Made by a program: the position numbers and the translations under genes | From: JAFDZO01 sp041859205 | GTDB lineage: Bacteria > Bacteroidota > Ignavibacteria > Tepidaquicellales > Tepidaquicellaceae | Assembly (NCBI GenBank): GCA_041859205.1 | Contig: JBHEKU010000268.1 | Coordinates: 1 to 21,785, forward strand | DNA: 21,785 nt | Reading direction: 5' to 3' | Notes under the pieces: model-generated | Database searches by the model: none | What the model was told of the DNA's origin: nothing | What the model saw: only the letters and a program-made list of their open reading frames with translations | Shown: positions 6,779 through 15,237 of the stretch, piece by piece | Layout: each line of letters opens with the position of its first letter | Position numbering within the stretch: position 1 is the first letter of the stretch

Positions 6779-8578
6779 TTGAGCACATCACGAATAAGAA
6801 ATTTTTGCATCATTGCCCACATAGATCACGGCAAATCCACTTTAGCTGACCGCTTACTTGAAAAAACTAAAACTGTTGCCGAGCGCGATATGGTCAAGCA
6901 GATTCTTGACGATATGGAGCTTGAACAGGAACGCGGCATCACAATTAAACTTCATGCTATTCAGATGAAGTATAAGTCTAAATCAGGCGAAGATTTTATA
7001 TTTAATTTAATTGATACTCCCGGTCACGTAGATTTTTCATACGAAGTTTCACGTTCCCTTGCAGCATGCGAAGGCGCATTGCTCGTAGTGGATTCCACTC
7101 AGGGCATCGAAGCGCAGACTATCAGCAATCTTTATCTTGCCATAGATAACGGACTTGAGATAATACCGGTAATAAATAAAATCGACCTTCCCAATGCAAT
7201 GCCTGACGTTGTAGCAGACCAGATTGTGGATTTGATCGGCTGCAAAAAGGAAGACATAATTTTAGCATCTGCCAAGGCAGATATCGGAACAGATGATATT
7301 CTTGAAGCAATAGTATCAAGAATTCCTGCTGCTCCTATCAATAACGAGAAGCCATTACGCGCATTAATATTCGATTCGAAATTTGATATCTACAGAGGCG
7401 TTATTATTTACCTTAGAGTTTTCGATGGTATTTTAAAAGAAGGACAGAAAGTAAGATTTTACTTTAATAATAAAGAGTTTGTGGCAGAAGAAGTTGGTAC
7501 GCTGAAGATGGATAGAGTTCGCACAAAGGAGCTTGAGTCCGGTCAGGTAGGCTATATGATTTGCGGAATAAAAGATGTTAACGACTCTAAAGTCGGCGAT
7601 ACTGTGTTCAATGCAGAAGACCCGATAACCGAGCCTCTTCCCGGCTATAAAGAAGTTTTGCCGATGGTATTCAGCGGAATATATCCTTCGCAGGCAGAAG
7701 ATTTTGAAATACTGAGAGATTCGCTATCAAAACTGAAACTGAATGACGCAGCTTTATCCTTCGTCCCCGAAAGTTCGTTGGCGCTCGGCTTTGGTTTCAG
7801 ATGCGGATTTCTCGGAATGCTCCACATGGAGATTGTTCAGGAACGTCTTGAACGCGAATACAATCTCAACATTGTTACAACCGTACCTAACGTAGAGTAT
7901 AAAATTTACAAAACAAACGGCGATGTTCTTGTAGTTGATAATCCGTCTTCAATGCCGGAGCCTCAGCTTATAGATTATATCGAAGAGCCGTATATCTCTG
8001 CAAATATAATTACTCCTACAGAATACATGGGCAACCTGATGAAGCTTGCAAATGAAAGACGAGGAGTATTTGTAAACAGCCATTATGTAGATGCAAAAAG
8101 AGTTGATTTGCACTTTGAACTGCCGCTAAGTGAAATCGTTTATGATTTTTACGATAAGCTAAAATCATACTCACGCGGCTATGCATCGTTTGATTACGAA
8201 TTAAAAGATTACAGAAAATCAGATTTAGTAAAGCTTGATATATTATTAAACGGCGACCCTGTCGATGCTTTATCAACCGTTGTTCATAGGTCAAAAGCAC
8301 ATGACTGGGGCAAAAGATTATGTTCCAAACTAAGAAAACTTATTCCGAGACAGATGTATGAAGTTGCTATTCAGGCAGCTATCGGAGCGAAGATTGTAGC
8401 AAGAGAAACAATCTCTGCAATGAGAAAGAACGTTATAGCAAAATGTTACGGCGGTGATATTTCAAGAAAAAGAAAACTTCTTGAAAAGCAAAAAGAAGGA
8501 AAGAAGAGAATGAAGCAGGTCGGCTCAGTTGAAATTCCGCAGGAAGCATTCCATGCAGTTCTTTCGCTGGATGACTAA
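6779..8578 (+). CDS. lepA: Elongation factor 4, ribosome back-translocase GTPase
   Basis: A 599-residue translational GTPase of normal LepA length. G motifs: AHIDHGKST (residues 13-21), RGIT (52-55), DTPGH (79-83), NKID (133-136) and a later SAK. The LepA-specific C-terminal domain is intact, with IPRQMYEVAIQAAIGAKIVA and the GGDISRKRKLLEKQKEGKKR stretch, and ends HAVLSLDD. LepA binds stalled or misfolded initiation/elongation ribosomes and affects translation fidelity and assembly. The start is TTG at 6779-6781: the codon directly before it is TAA, and STSRIRNFCIIAHIDHG leaves no room for a later start, so a non-ATG start is well supported. No Shine-Dalgarno is evident. The gene sits alone between two inverted copies of a five-hairpin repeat. 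Confidence 0.97.
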   Translation: MSTSRIRNFCIIAHIDHGKSTLADRLLEKTKTVAERDMVKQILDDMELEQERGITIKLHAIQMKYKSKSGEDFIFNLIDTPGHVDFSYEVSRSLAACEGALLVVDSTQGIEAQTISNLYLAIDNGLEIIPVINKIDLPNAMPDVVADQIVDLIGCKKEDIILASAKADIGTDDILEAIVSRIPAAPINNEKPLRALIFDSKFDIYRGVIIYLRVFDGILKEGQKVRFYFNNKEFVAEEVGTLKMDRVRTKELESGQVGYMICGIKDVNDSKVGDTVFNAEDPITEPLPGYKEVLPMVFSGIYPSQAEDFEILRDSLSKLKLNDAALSFVPESSLALGFGFRCGFLGMLHMEIVQERLEREYNLNIVTTVPNVEYKIYKTNGDVLVVDNPSSMPEPQLIDYIEEPYISANIITPTEYMGNLMKLANERRGVFVNSHYVDAKRVDLHFELPLSEIVYDFYDKLKSYSRGYASFDYELKDYRKSDLVKLDILLNGDPVDALSTVVHRSKAHDWGKRLCSKLRKLIPRQMYEVAIQAAIGAKIVARETISAMRKNVIAKCYGGDISRKRKLLEKQKEGKKRMKQVGSVEIPQEAFHAVLSLDD

Positions 8579-8628
8579 AATTTAGAATTATAAATTTAGT
8601 TTATTGAGCACTCGCAAAACTATAAAAT

Positions 8629-8723
8629 TCCTCCCTTGAGGGAGGTGCCGAGCAAAGCGAGGCGGTGGGTGTTCGCCAAAACACCCCTCCCCGACTTCGT
8701 CGGGACTCCCCTCAAGGGGAGAA
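8629..8723 (-). repeat. Five-hairpin palindromic repeat, copy 2 (inverted)
   Basis: A 95-bp element that is the reverse complement of the copy at 6616-6712, with the same five hairpins in reverse order. H5 at 8631-8644 is CTCCC-TTGA-GGGAG. H4 at 8647-8663 is GCCGAGC-AAA-GCGAGGC, with a G.A/A.G double mismatch in mid-stem. H3 at 8667-8686 is GGGTGTT-CGCCAA-AACACCC. H2 at 8690-8704 is CCCGAC-TTC-GTCGGG. H1 at 8706-8721 is CTCCCC-TCAA-GGGGAG. Compared with copy 1, stems H2 and H4 differ in sequence but still pair. It starts 50 bp after the lepA stop and ends about 90 bp before lepB, and may work as a terminator between them; no long T tract follows it on the plus strand. Confidence 0.88.
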
Positions 8724-8812
8724 TTTAATAGCAATCAAAGTGCTTCAATTGAACATTTTTCAAATTATTACGTTTCACATTATAACATAGTTTTTAACAC
8801 ATAACACATTTA

Positions 8813-9721
8813 ATGTCATTATTAAAAAAGAACCCTAAGACTACTAATAAAAAAGATGTAAAGAAGAACAAACCGAAAGAGTTTTTTGATGCATTAGTTT
8901 ACGCTGCTGTTGTAGCATTTATCATAAAAATATTTTTGTTTGAAGCATACAGAATCCCCACAGGCTCGATGGAAAAGACATTGCTTGTCGGAGATTTTCT
9001 TCTTGTGACAAAATTTACTTACGGAGCAACAACTCCGCGTAATGTACCTTTCACTGACTGGAGACTTCCCTACTGGAAACTTCCCGGATTTAAAGACCCT
9101 GAAAGAGGTGATATTATTGTATTCGATTTTCCCGGTGATAAAGATGAGTTGCAATCAAAAGAAGTTGTGAACTATATCAAAAGATGTGTAGGTTTGCCCG
9201 GTGATACAATTCATGTTGTAAACAAAAAGCTTTTTGTAAACAGCGCACCATTTCCTGAGCCGCCCGGTGAACAGTTTGATAAAGTTACACGTGAACCCGG
9301 CTTTATGAATCCTAGAATTTATCCTAAAGGCGCGCCATGGAATGAAGATAATTACGGACCAATACGTGTCCCTAAAAAAGGCGACAAGATAAAGCTTGAC
9401 GATAAAAATTTTGATGCATGGAGAATGTTTGCTTTAAAAGAAGGACATAAGATACAGATGAATCCGGGTGGTGTAATTTCTTCAGACGGAAATCCGTTAC
9501 CCAATAACGAATATACAGTCGAAAGAAGTTATCTTTTTATGATGGGTGATAACAGAAACAACTCGCTCGATAGCCGTTTCTGGGGATTTATGCCGGAAGA
9601 AAATATTGTAGGTCAGGCATTTATGCTTTACTGGTCATGGGATGCAAACATTCCTTTCTCGAATCTGTTTGATTTATTAGGGTCTATAAGATGGGAAAGA
9701 ATAGGAACACTGATAAAATAA
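8813..9721 (+). CDS. lepB: Signal peptidase I
   Basis: A 302-residue membrane serine protease that removes signal peptides from exported proteins. A Lys-rich cytoplasmic start (residues 1-22) precedes one membrane helix (about 25-44). The catalytic Ser52 lies in RIPTGSMEKTLLVGD. The general-base Lys123 lies in YIKRCVGLPGD. The conserved MGDNRNNSLDSRFWG box is at 244-258. Between the two catalytic regions and the GDN box there is an insertion of roughly 100 residues rich in Pro, Gly and Lys, common in Bacteroidota-type enzymes. The ATG at 8813 follows TTTA without a clear Shine-Dalgarno. It follows lepA by 234 bp, with the repeat element in between; a classical lepA-lepB pair, though the repeat probably separates their transcripts. 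It is followed by a terminator. Confidence 0.95.
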   Translation: MSLLKKNPKTTNKKDVKKNKPKEFFDALVYAAVVAFIIKIFLFEAYRIPTGSMEKTLLVGDFLLVTKFTYGATTPRNVPFTDWRLPYWKLPGFKDPERGDIIVFDFPGDKDELQSKEVVNYIKRCVGLPGDTIHVVNKKLFVNSAPFPEPPGEQFDKVTREPGFMNPRIYPKGAPWNEDNYGPIRVPKKGDKIKLDDKNFDAWRMFALKEGHKIQMNPGGVISSDGNPLPNNEYTVERSYLFMMGDNRNNSLDSRFWGFMPEENIVGQAFMLYWSWDANIPFSNLFDLLGSIRWERIGTLIK

Positions 9722-9747
9722 TTTAATCAACGACAATTATTATTTTT

Positions 9748-9790
9748 GAGAACTCTGATTTTTTTAATGTAAAGGTCAGAGTTTTTTTTA
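9748..9790 (+). terminator. Rho-independent terminator of lepB
   Basis: AACTCTGA (9751-9758) pairs perfectly with TCAGAGTT (9776-9783), with weak G.T extension at both sides. The right arm runs into a tract of eight T residues (9782-9789). Confidence 0.75.
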
Positions 9791-9875
9791 TCTAAAAATA
9801 TGTTTTATTTCGCACAAAAAAGTTGAAACCAATACTTCAAACTCTTTGTTGCTCTTAATAATACTAAAATTAAAA

Positions 9876-9890
9876 CGGAGTTTCTTATTG
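9876..9890 (+). promoter_or_regulatory. Ribosome-binding site deciding the TTG start of terC
   Basis: CGGAG at 9876-9880 stands 7 bases before TTG at 9888-9890. This supports 9888 over the earlier in-frame TTG at 9846. The later start gives MDTGLHWILFNIFVIGMLAL, which matches how TerC-family proteins usually begin. Confidence 0.6.
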
Positions 9891-10865
9891 GATACTGGCT
9901 TACACTGGATTCTTTTTAACATATTTGTAATCGGAATGCTCGCCCTGGATTTGGGGGTATTCCATAAAAAATCACACAAGGTTGAGCTGAAAGAAGCACT
10001 TGCATGGAGCGGCGTATGGATAGGCTTTGCATTAATTTTTGCATTAATGCTATGGCTGGGATGGATATATCAGGGTCCTTACGACCACTCAGATGTTACG
10101 ATGAAATTTTTAACGGGATACCTTATTGAAAAATCGCTGAGCGTAGATAACGTATTTGTATTCGTGCTTTTGTTCGGATATTTCAAAGTGCCAAGCGAGT
10201 ACCAGCATAAGGTTTTATTCTGGGGAATTCTCGGCGCTTTAGTTATGCGTGTTATTTTTATCTTCGCAGGTGTTGCTTTAATTCACAAGTTTGAATGGAT
10301 AATTTATGTGTTCGGCGCATTCCTTATTTTCACCGGAATAAAAATTGCCGTGCAGAAAGATAAAGAAATGCATCCGGAAGATAACCCTGTGCTGAAGCTT
10401 ACAAAAAAATTCTTCAGAATGACTCCTAATTTTGAGGGAGATAAATTTTTTGTTACGAAAGATAAAGTAAGATACGCTACACCGCTTTTTGCTGTATTGG
10501 TTCTTATTGAGACAACGGATTTGATTTTTGCTGTGGATTCTATCCCGGCAGTCCTTTCGATTTCAAGTGACCCTTTTATTGTTTATACTTCGAACGTATT
10601 TGCAATATTAGGATTAAGAGCTTTGTATTTTGCACTGGCAGGTATAATGCACTTATTCCATTATTTGAATTACGGTCTGGCTGTTATACTTGTATTTGTA
10701 GGTACTAAAATGTTATTAGGTAAGGGAGTTATTCCCACCGAAATATCACTGCTGGTAATTGCAAGTGTATTGCTGCTTTCGGTAATGCTCTCCTTGATGT
10801 TTCCAAAAAAAGGAGCAAAAGAAAAACAAATCGAAGAACAAATAGAAAAGGATACTCAGAATTAA
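9888..10865 (+). CDS. TerC/Alx family integral membrane protein
   Basis: A 325-residue inner-membrane protein with about nine hydrophobic segments, of the TerC/Alx family; E. coli Alx is close in length (321). Family marks are MLALDLGVFHKKSH near residue 20, LIEKSLSVDNVFVFVLLF (about 79-96) and ETTDLIFAVDSIPAVLSIS in the second half; the intramembrane Asp residues of DN and DSIPA are conserved. Alx-type members have been linked to manganese export and metallation of secreted proteins, TerC to tellurite resistance; a metal-export role here is inference. The start is TTG with a CGGAG site, not the TTG 42 bases upstream. No yybP-ykoY riboswitch-like structure was recognised upstream. A double hairpin and terminator follow. 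Confidence 0.88.
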   Translation: MDTGLHWILFNIFVIGMLALDLGVFHKKSHKVELKEALAWSGVWIGFALIFALMLWLGWIYQGPYDHSDVTMKFLTGYLIEKSLSVDNVFVFVLLFGYFKVPSEYQHKVLFWGILGALVMRVIFIFAGVALIHKFEWIIYVFGAFLIFTGIKIAVQKDKEMHPEDNPVLKLTKKFFRMTPNFEGDKFFVTKDKVRYATPLFAVLVLIETTDLIFAVDSIPAVLSISSDPFIVYTSNVFAILGLRALYFALAGIMHLFHYLNYGLAVILVFVGTKMLLGKGVIPTEISLLVIASVLLLSVMLSLMFPKKGAKEKQIEEQIEKDTQN

Positions 10866-10873
10866 ATTATACC

Positions 10874-10897
10874 GTTACGAAGCCGGAGCTTCGTAAC
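10874..10897. repeat. Perfect 10-bp inverted repeat behind terC
   Basis: GTTACGAAGC (10874-10883), loop CGGA, GCTTCGTAAC (10888-10897). The stem is perfect, but no T tract follows, so it may be a 3'-end stabiliser, a protein site or a small palindromic repeat rather than a terminator itself. Confidence 0.7.
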
Positions 10898-10908
10898 AAA
10901 TTCAGATT

Positions 10909-10942
10909 AAAGCTATGTGCAGAAATGCCCATAGCTTTTTTT
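10909..10942 (+). terminator. Rho-independent terminator of terC
   Basis: AAAGCTATG (10909-10917) pairs perfectly with CATAGCTTT (10930-10938), with a 12-base loop containing an inner GC pair, and runs into a T tract ending at 10942. Confidence 0.8.
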
Positions 10943-10991
10943 ATATCCTTTGCATTTTAAAATAAATATTATGACTAAACTTTAATAAACA

Positions 10992-12110
10992 TTGTCCGGA
11001 CTTTACATACATATTCCATTCTGCAGAAGAAAATGCACATACTGTGATTTTTATCTCGTCACTAATCTGAACATTATAGAAAAATTTATTTCAAATTTGC
11101 TAAAGGAGATAGAACTTACCGCGCCGTTATACAAGAATGAAAAGTACGATACAATATTTTTCGGCGGCGGCACTCCTTCCCTATTGCCTCCTGCAAGATT
11201 AAAAGATATTATAGATGCTTTAAAAAATAATTTTACTGTTTCTGATATTTCTGAGGTTACTATTGAAGCAAACCCGGAAGATTTTTTCGAAGCAAATTTT
11301 GAGGAATATAAGGATGCGGGAATAAACCGTTTCAGCTTTGGTGTGCAGTCATTTATAGATGAAGAGCTAAAATTTTTAACACGTATGCATACGGCTGAGC
11401 AGGCTGAAAATGTAATAAGAGAATGCCGTAAAGTTTTTGATAATGTAAGCTGCGATATAATCTATTCCCTGCCGGATCAAACTAAAGAAAATTTAGAGTA
11501 TTCACTCAATAGAGTAATCCAGCTGAACATTCCGCACGTTTCAGCCTACACTTTAATTTTCGAAGAACAGACAAAGCTTTATACTCTGCTGCAGAAAAAA
11601 ATTGTTATTCAGAATGAAGATTCAGTTGAGTCCGATTTATATTCTTACGTTTCAAATTTTTTAATGAAGAATGGATTTATTCATTACGAAGTATCGAATT
11701 ACGCAAAGCCCGGTTATGAATCAAAACATAATCTGAAATATTGGTGCTATGAAAATTACATCGGCCTTGGTCCTTCGGCGCATTCACTTCATAACGGCAG
11801 GCGGTGGAATAATTTCCGTGATATAATGAAATACAATATTTTTTTGCAGGATGGAAAACTGCCCGTAGAAAATGAAATTATCCTTGATGAAAAAATGATG
11901 AAGATGGAATTTATTATGCTGGCATTGAGAAGTACGGGAGTAAATTACGAACGGTATAAAAAATTCTTCAATACAAATTTTTATGAGGAGTTTGAATATT
12001 CAATAAATGAATTACAGCAAAACCGTCTAGGAATAATTTTAGCAGAGGATTTTAAACTTACTGAAAAAGGTTATAAACTAACAGATGAGATTGTAGCTAA
12101 ATACTTCTGA
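10992..12110 (+). CDS. hemW: HemW, radical SAM haem chaperone-like protein
   Basis: A 372-residue radical SAM protein. The cluster motif is IPFCRRKCTYCDF, with Cys11, Cys15 and Cys18. The residue after CxxxCxxC-D is Phe instead of the fourth Cys seen in coproporphyrinogen dehydrogenase HemN, which is the mark separating HemW from HemN. Other family blocks: FFGGGTPSLL, FSFGVQSF, HYEVSNYAKPG followed by SKHNLKYW, and GLGPSAHS. HemW binds haem and passes it to respiratory proteins; older annotation as oxygen-independent coproporphyrinogen III oxidase is probably wrong. The start is TTG (10992-10994): an in-frame TAA lies two codons upstream and SGLYIHIPFC is the usual N-terminus. Its 3' end overlaps the convergent PAP2 gene by 14 bp. 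Confidence 0.92.
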   Translation: MSGLYIHIPFCRRKCTYCDFYLVTNLNIIEKFISNLLKEIELTAPLYKNEKYDTIFFGGGTPSLLPPARLKDIIDALKNNFTVSDISEVTIEANPEDFFEANFEEYKDAGINRFSFGVQSFIDEELKFLTRMHTAEQAENVIRECRKVFDNVSCDIIYSLPDQTKENLEYSLNRVIQLNIPHVSAYTLIFEEQTKLYTLLQKKIVIQNEDSVESDLYSYVSNFLMKNGFIHYEVSNYAKPGYESKHNLKYWCYENYIGLGPSAHSLHNGRRWNNFRDIMKYNIFLQDGKLPVENEIILDEKMMKMEFIMLALRSTGVNYERYKKFFNTNFYEEFEYSINELQQNRLGIILAEDFKLTEKGYKLTDEIVAKYF

Positions 12111-13044
12111 AGTTTATATTTTTCTTTTTGTAAATATGATTTGATATAAAAATTGCTGCGAGGATAAATGGAATAGCACCAAGTAAATCTGCGACATAAT
12201 GATAACGCAGATACACCGTCGAAAAAATCATAAGACATGCATAAGGAAGATAAAAGTAAAAAGTATTTGAACGGATTTTCCTTGAAAGATAAGCGATAAG
12301 CACTATCATAATAGTATGCCCTGAAGGAAACGCATCGCGCTGCGCATAATTTTCGGGGTCGGGTACTCCCACCGGAATGGACTCCCCAAAATCAATCACC
12401 TGTCTTAATAACTTAGTAAAAAATATTCCAGGCAGTTCAGTATCAATTGATTGAAAAGTGTGAATTGTAAACCGCGGACCTATAGCCGGTACCATCAAAT
12501 ACCCGAGGAATGAAAGATAAAATCCGAGAAAGATAACAAGCATCGCATATTTAAGCTCTTCATATCTGTGCCACAGATACAGCTCCATTGCAAAGATAAC
12601 AGGCATCAGGTAAAATATTCCGTAAATGATCTGTATGAACTCAGTGAACCATGGATTATTAAAATAAAGCGAAATTGTAGTCGGATCAGTTCCGAATATT
12701 GCCCTGTCTATCCCGGCAAGATAGCTGTCATACAACACCGGACTTGAATACACCATCAGATAATAAATCTGCTTAAAGCAGAAAAGCACCATTAATATCG
12801 GATAAAAAAATCTTATGAAGCGCGCTACTCCCGGTTTGCGTTTTGCGAAGTCATCTTTTTTTTCATAGATGCTTACGCAATAAACAATTGCAATGCCAAG
12901 AAATAAATTCAAGGCAATCATCACAAACTTTCCCATGATGGGAAGAAGGAATAATCCGATTAAACTAAGTACGAGAAGGAAAATCTGATTTGCTATATCG
13001 GGAGCTTCTAAGTATCGTAACCTATTTTTAAAATCCTCAATCAA
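12097..13044 (-). CDS. PAP2-family membrane phosphatase
   Basis: A 315-residue integral membrane protein with about six helices and a C-terminal PAP2 active site. FPSGHT holds His243 (SGH at residues 241-243). Ser275, Arg280, His282 and Asp286 in FSTVYLRYHYVADLLG form the SxxxxRxHxxxD motif. AIGPRFTI (188-195) may replace the first KxxxxxxRP motif. The layout resembles PAP2/Aur1-like lipid phosphatases or phosphoinositol-ceramide synthase-like enzymes of the inner membrane; substrate unknown. The start is TTG at 13042-13044: an in-frame TAA stands two codons upstream and the next Met is residue 37, inside the second hydrophobic segment. It begins 9 bp after the mgtE stop, so it is probably co-transcribed with mgtE, and overlaps hemW by 14 bp at the 3' end. 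Confidence 0.85.
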   Translation of the reverse strand: MIEDFKNRLRYLEAPDIANQIFLLVLSLIGLFLLPIMGKFVMIALNLFLGIAIVYCVSIYEKKDDFAKRKPGVARFIRFFYPILMVLFCFKQIYYLMVYSSPVLYDSYLAGIDRAIFGTDPTTISLYFNNPWFTEFIQIIYGIFYLMPVIFAMELYLWHRYEELKYAMLVIFLGFYLSFLGYLMVPAIGPRFTIHTFQSIDTELPGIFFTKLLRQVIDFGESIPVGVPDPENYAQRDAFPSGHTIMIVLIAYLSRKIRSNTFYFYLPYACLMIFSTVYLRYHYVADLLGAIPFILAAIFISNHIYKKKNINFRSI

Positions 13045-13053
13045 ATTTTATTA

Positions 13054-14460
13054 TTAAATTACCGGGTGAGTCAAAAGAAACGTTGCCAGCGTTAAGAAAA
13101 TTGCGCCGCCGACTACATCCTGAAAAGCTGTCTCGAAAGGTCCTGAAGTTATGGCAGGATCAAATCCCATTTTTTTTGAAATGAAGGGGAAAATTGTGCC
13201 GACTACGCCGGAGAGATTTATGGAAATAAACATTGATGTCCCGACCGTTAAACCGAATAAAAGCTTATTTGTATCTTCCCATGTATATCCTATAACTCCT
13301 ACTATTACAGCAACTACAGAACCTATTAATATGGTAGTCTGCAATTGCCTTTTTACAGGCTCGAACCATCTATCCAGACTTATTAATCCTGTATCAAGAG
13401 CGCGTACAACGATAGCTGCGGACTGCAATCCTGTATTTCCTGCAATAGCAGAAATTATCGGCATGAATGAAGTCAGCAGAATTACCTTCTTTAATGTTTC
13501 ATCATATTGAGCAATTACAAGCCCTCCTATAAGTTCAATTCCTAGCGTTATCAGCACCCATGGAAGACGGAGCTTAGCAATCTGGAACGGTGATTTTTTT
13601 TCAAGCTCTTCTGAATCCGACCCAACCATCTTTGCAACGTCTTCTGAATACTCCTCTTCCATAACGTCCATAATATCATCGGAAGAAATTTTTCCTATTA
13701 CTCTACCGTTTAAGTCAACTACAGGCAATGATACAAGGTCATAGCTTCTGAAAATATTTGCAACTTCCTGCTGGTCAACATCGGCACGGACTGAAATTAC
13801 ATCGGGATTCATTACATCAATAATTTTTTTATGCGCCTCTTTCATCAGAATAATAATTCTTTTCAAAGAAATTATTCCTACAAGTTTGTATTCATTATCT
13901 ACAACCCACACGTTATAAAGCTGGTCAACTTCATCAGCCTGGTCCTGAATTTCCTGAATCGCTTCGGCAACTGTTTTATCGCAATGAATTACGACGTACT
14001 CCTTCGCCATAATACTGCCGGCAGTATTCTCATCATATTGAAGAAGCTCGCGGACTTCCTGCGAATCTTCTTTGTCAATAGTATCAAGGTTCTGCAGCAC
14101 TTCATGCTTCTCTTCGTCATCAAGGTCGCTTACAAAGTCAGCGGCGTCATCGGAATACATCTCACTGACGATAGAACTGAGTTTCTTGCCTTCAAGTCTT
14201 TCAACAATTTCATCTTTTCTTTCATCTGAAAGCTCAAGCAGTACGTTACTTGCAGATTCATGCTCCAGCAATGAAAAAAGATAGAAAGCATCATCGTCTT
14301 CTTCCAGATTTTCAATGATGACTGCAATATCAAAATCGTATAAATCGGCTATGATATTTCGAAGAGCACCGTCTGACTTATCCTGAATAAGTTCGGTGAT
14401 ATTTTCTAATATCTCATTATCAACTTCGAGTACTGATTTATATGTATTTTCTTTTGACAA
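13054..14460 (-). CDS. mgtE: Magnesium transporter MgtE
   Basis: A 468-residue Mg2+ channel/transporter of standard length. An acidic helical N domain (about residues 10-140) is followed by YDENTAGSIM (142-151), a pair of CBS domains (about 150-270), a connecting helix and five membrane helices (about 298-466). Signatures: MPIISAIAGNTGLQSAAIVV (333-352) and GFDPAITSGPFETAFQDVVG (432-451), the pore region with Asp434. Family knowledge: Mg2+ binding between N and CBS domains closes the pore. The start is TTG (14458-14460); upstream in frame no ATG or GTG occurs before a TAA at 14509-14511. Only a distant AGGA precedes it. The 114-bp leader is too short for an obvious M-box riboswitch and none was seen. 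PAP2 follows after 9 bp. Confidence 0.95.
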   Translation of the reverse strand: MSKENTYKSVLEVDNEILENITELIQDKSDGALRNIIADLYDFDIAVIIENLEEDDDAFYLFSLLEHESASNVLLELSDERKDEIVERLEGKKLSSIVSEMYSDDAADFVSDLDDEEKHEVLQNLDTIDKEDSQEVRELLQYDENTAGSIMAKEYVVIHCDKTVAEAIQEIQDQADEVDQLYNVWVVDNEYKLVGIISLKRIIILMKEAHKKIIDVMNPDVISVRADVDQQEVANIFRSYDLVSLPVVDLNGRVIGKISSDDIMDVMEEEYSEDVAKMVGSDSEELEKKSPFQIAKLRLPWVLITLGIELIGGLVIAQYDETLKKVILLTSFMPIISAIAGNTGLQSAAIVVRALDTGLISLDRWFEPVKRQLQTTILIGSVVAVIVGVIGYTWEDTNKLLFGLTVGTSMFISINLSGVVGTIFPFISKKMGFDPAITSGPFETAFQDVVGGAIFLTLATFLLTHPVI

Positions 14461-14574
14461 TTTTTTAAAACGGTCCTGATTGGAAAATAAATTTTGAAGT
14501 CTTGCAAGTTATCTATTACAGGACGCAGTTTCAATTTAAAACGGTAAATGAATTATTAAATTTTGAGAGGAAGA

Positions 14575-15132
14575 TTAAATGCGTAAATTATTTTTGCGGG
14601 CAAATTCTTCACAGTATTGTTTTGCTTCGGCTAATCCGACACCTGACGCTTCACGGTATAATTTAATTGCAGTAATAAAATTTCCGTTTTCAATAAGCAC
14701 TTTCATTTTTTTTTCAAGCATAGAATCATTGCTTTCAAATACATCTTTTTTCTCTTCGCCATTGCCTTCAGATTTAAATAGTCCCGGCATTTTTTTCATT
14801 ATTTCTTCAGCCTGCTCAACTACTGCTTTTGCATCAGCAAGAGGAATGTTTTCTTTTTGCTGAACATGTTTTATGGCTTCAAGCTTTTTTCCCTGCTCCA
14901 TAAATTCTACAATTTCACCAATCAGTTTAAAATCTTTTGCAGCTGCTCTTATATTCTTTTTAGTTTGAAGTGAAGGATTGTACATTTCTGTTGACTGCGC
15001 AAATATCTGCTGGTCTCTTGGAATAGAATATACCTTGGATTTCTTCTCCCTTCCTGAAAATAATTTCACAAGAACAAAGAAAAGGAATGCAATTCCGGCA
15101 CCGATTAATCCATATATAAATGTATCAGGCAT
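14575..15132 (-). CDS. Membrane-anchored protein with two L7/L12-like motifs
   Basis: A 185-residue protein with one N-terminal membrane helix (about residues 5-25) and a cytoplasmic, helical, charged remainder. Two similar segments resemble the helix-turn-helix of the ribosomal protein L7/L12 C-terminal domain (AIKxxRExTGxGLxEAKxxV). The first is about residues 81-106 (KLEAIKHVQQKENIPLADAK). The second is about 150-175 (ITAIKLYREASGVGLAEAK). A Lys/Glu-rich linker joins them. In L7/L12 this surface contacts translation GTPases; whether these copies bind anything similar is unknown. ATG at 15130-15132. It diverges from the barrel genes (105 bp) and precedes mgtE by 114 bp on the same strand. 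The motif call is by eye. Confidence 0.72.
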   Translation of the reverse strand: MPDTFIYGLIGAGIAFLFFVLVKLFSGREKKSKVYSIPRDQQIFAQSTEMYNPSLQTKKNIRAAAKDFKLIGEIVEFMEQGKKLEAIKHVQQKENIPLADAKAVVEQAEEIMKKMPGLFKSEGNGEEKKDVFESNDSMLEKKMKVLIENGNFITAIKLYREASGVGLAEAKQYCEEFARKNNLRI

Positions 15133-15237
15133 AATTTTAATTTACTAAATTCGAATTATTTTTACTATGTAGAGAAACAGCATCAAAATAGATTTTAAAT
15201 AATATATTGATTATCTTGCAGAAAAATAAATCCCAAA

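Noticed and set aside
6616..8723. lepA between inverted repeats as a composite transposon
   Set aside because: No transposase, no target-site duplication recognised, and lepA is a core gene; the elements look like independent intergenic insertions.
13151..14284. Several plus-strand ORFs of 70-132 codons inside mgtE
   Set aside because: They are antisense to a strongly conserved transporter gene and have composition typical of shadow frames.
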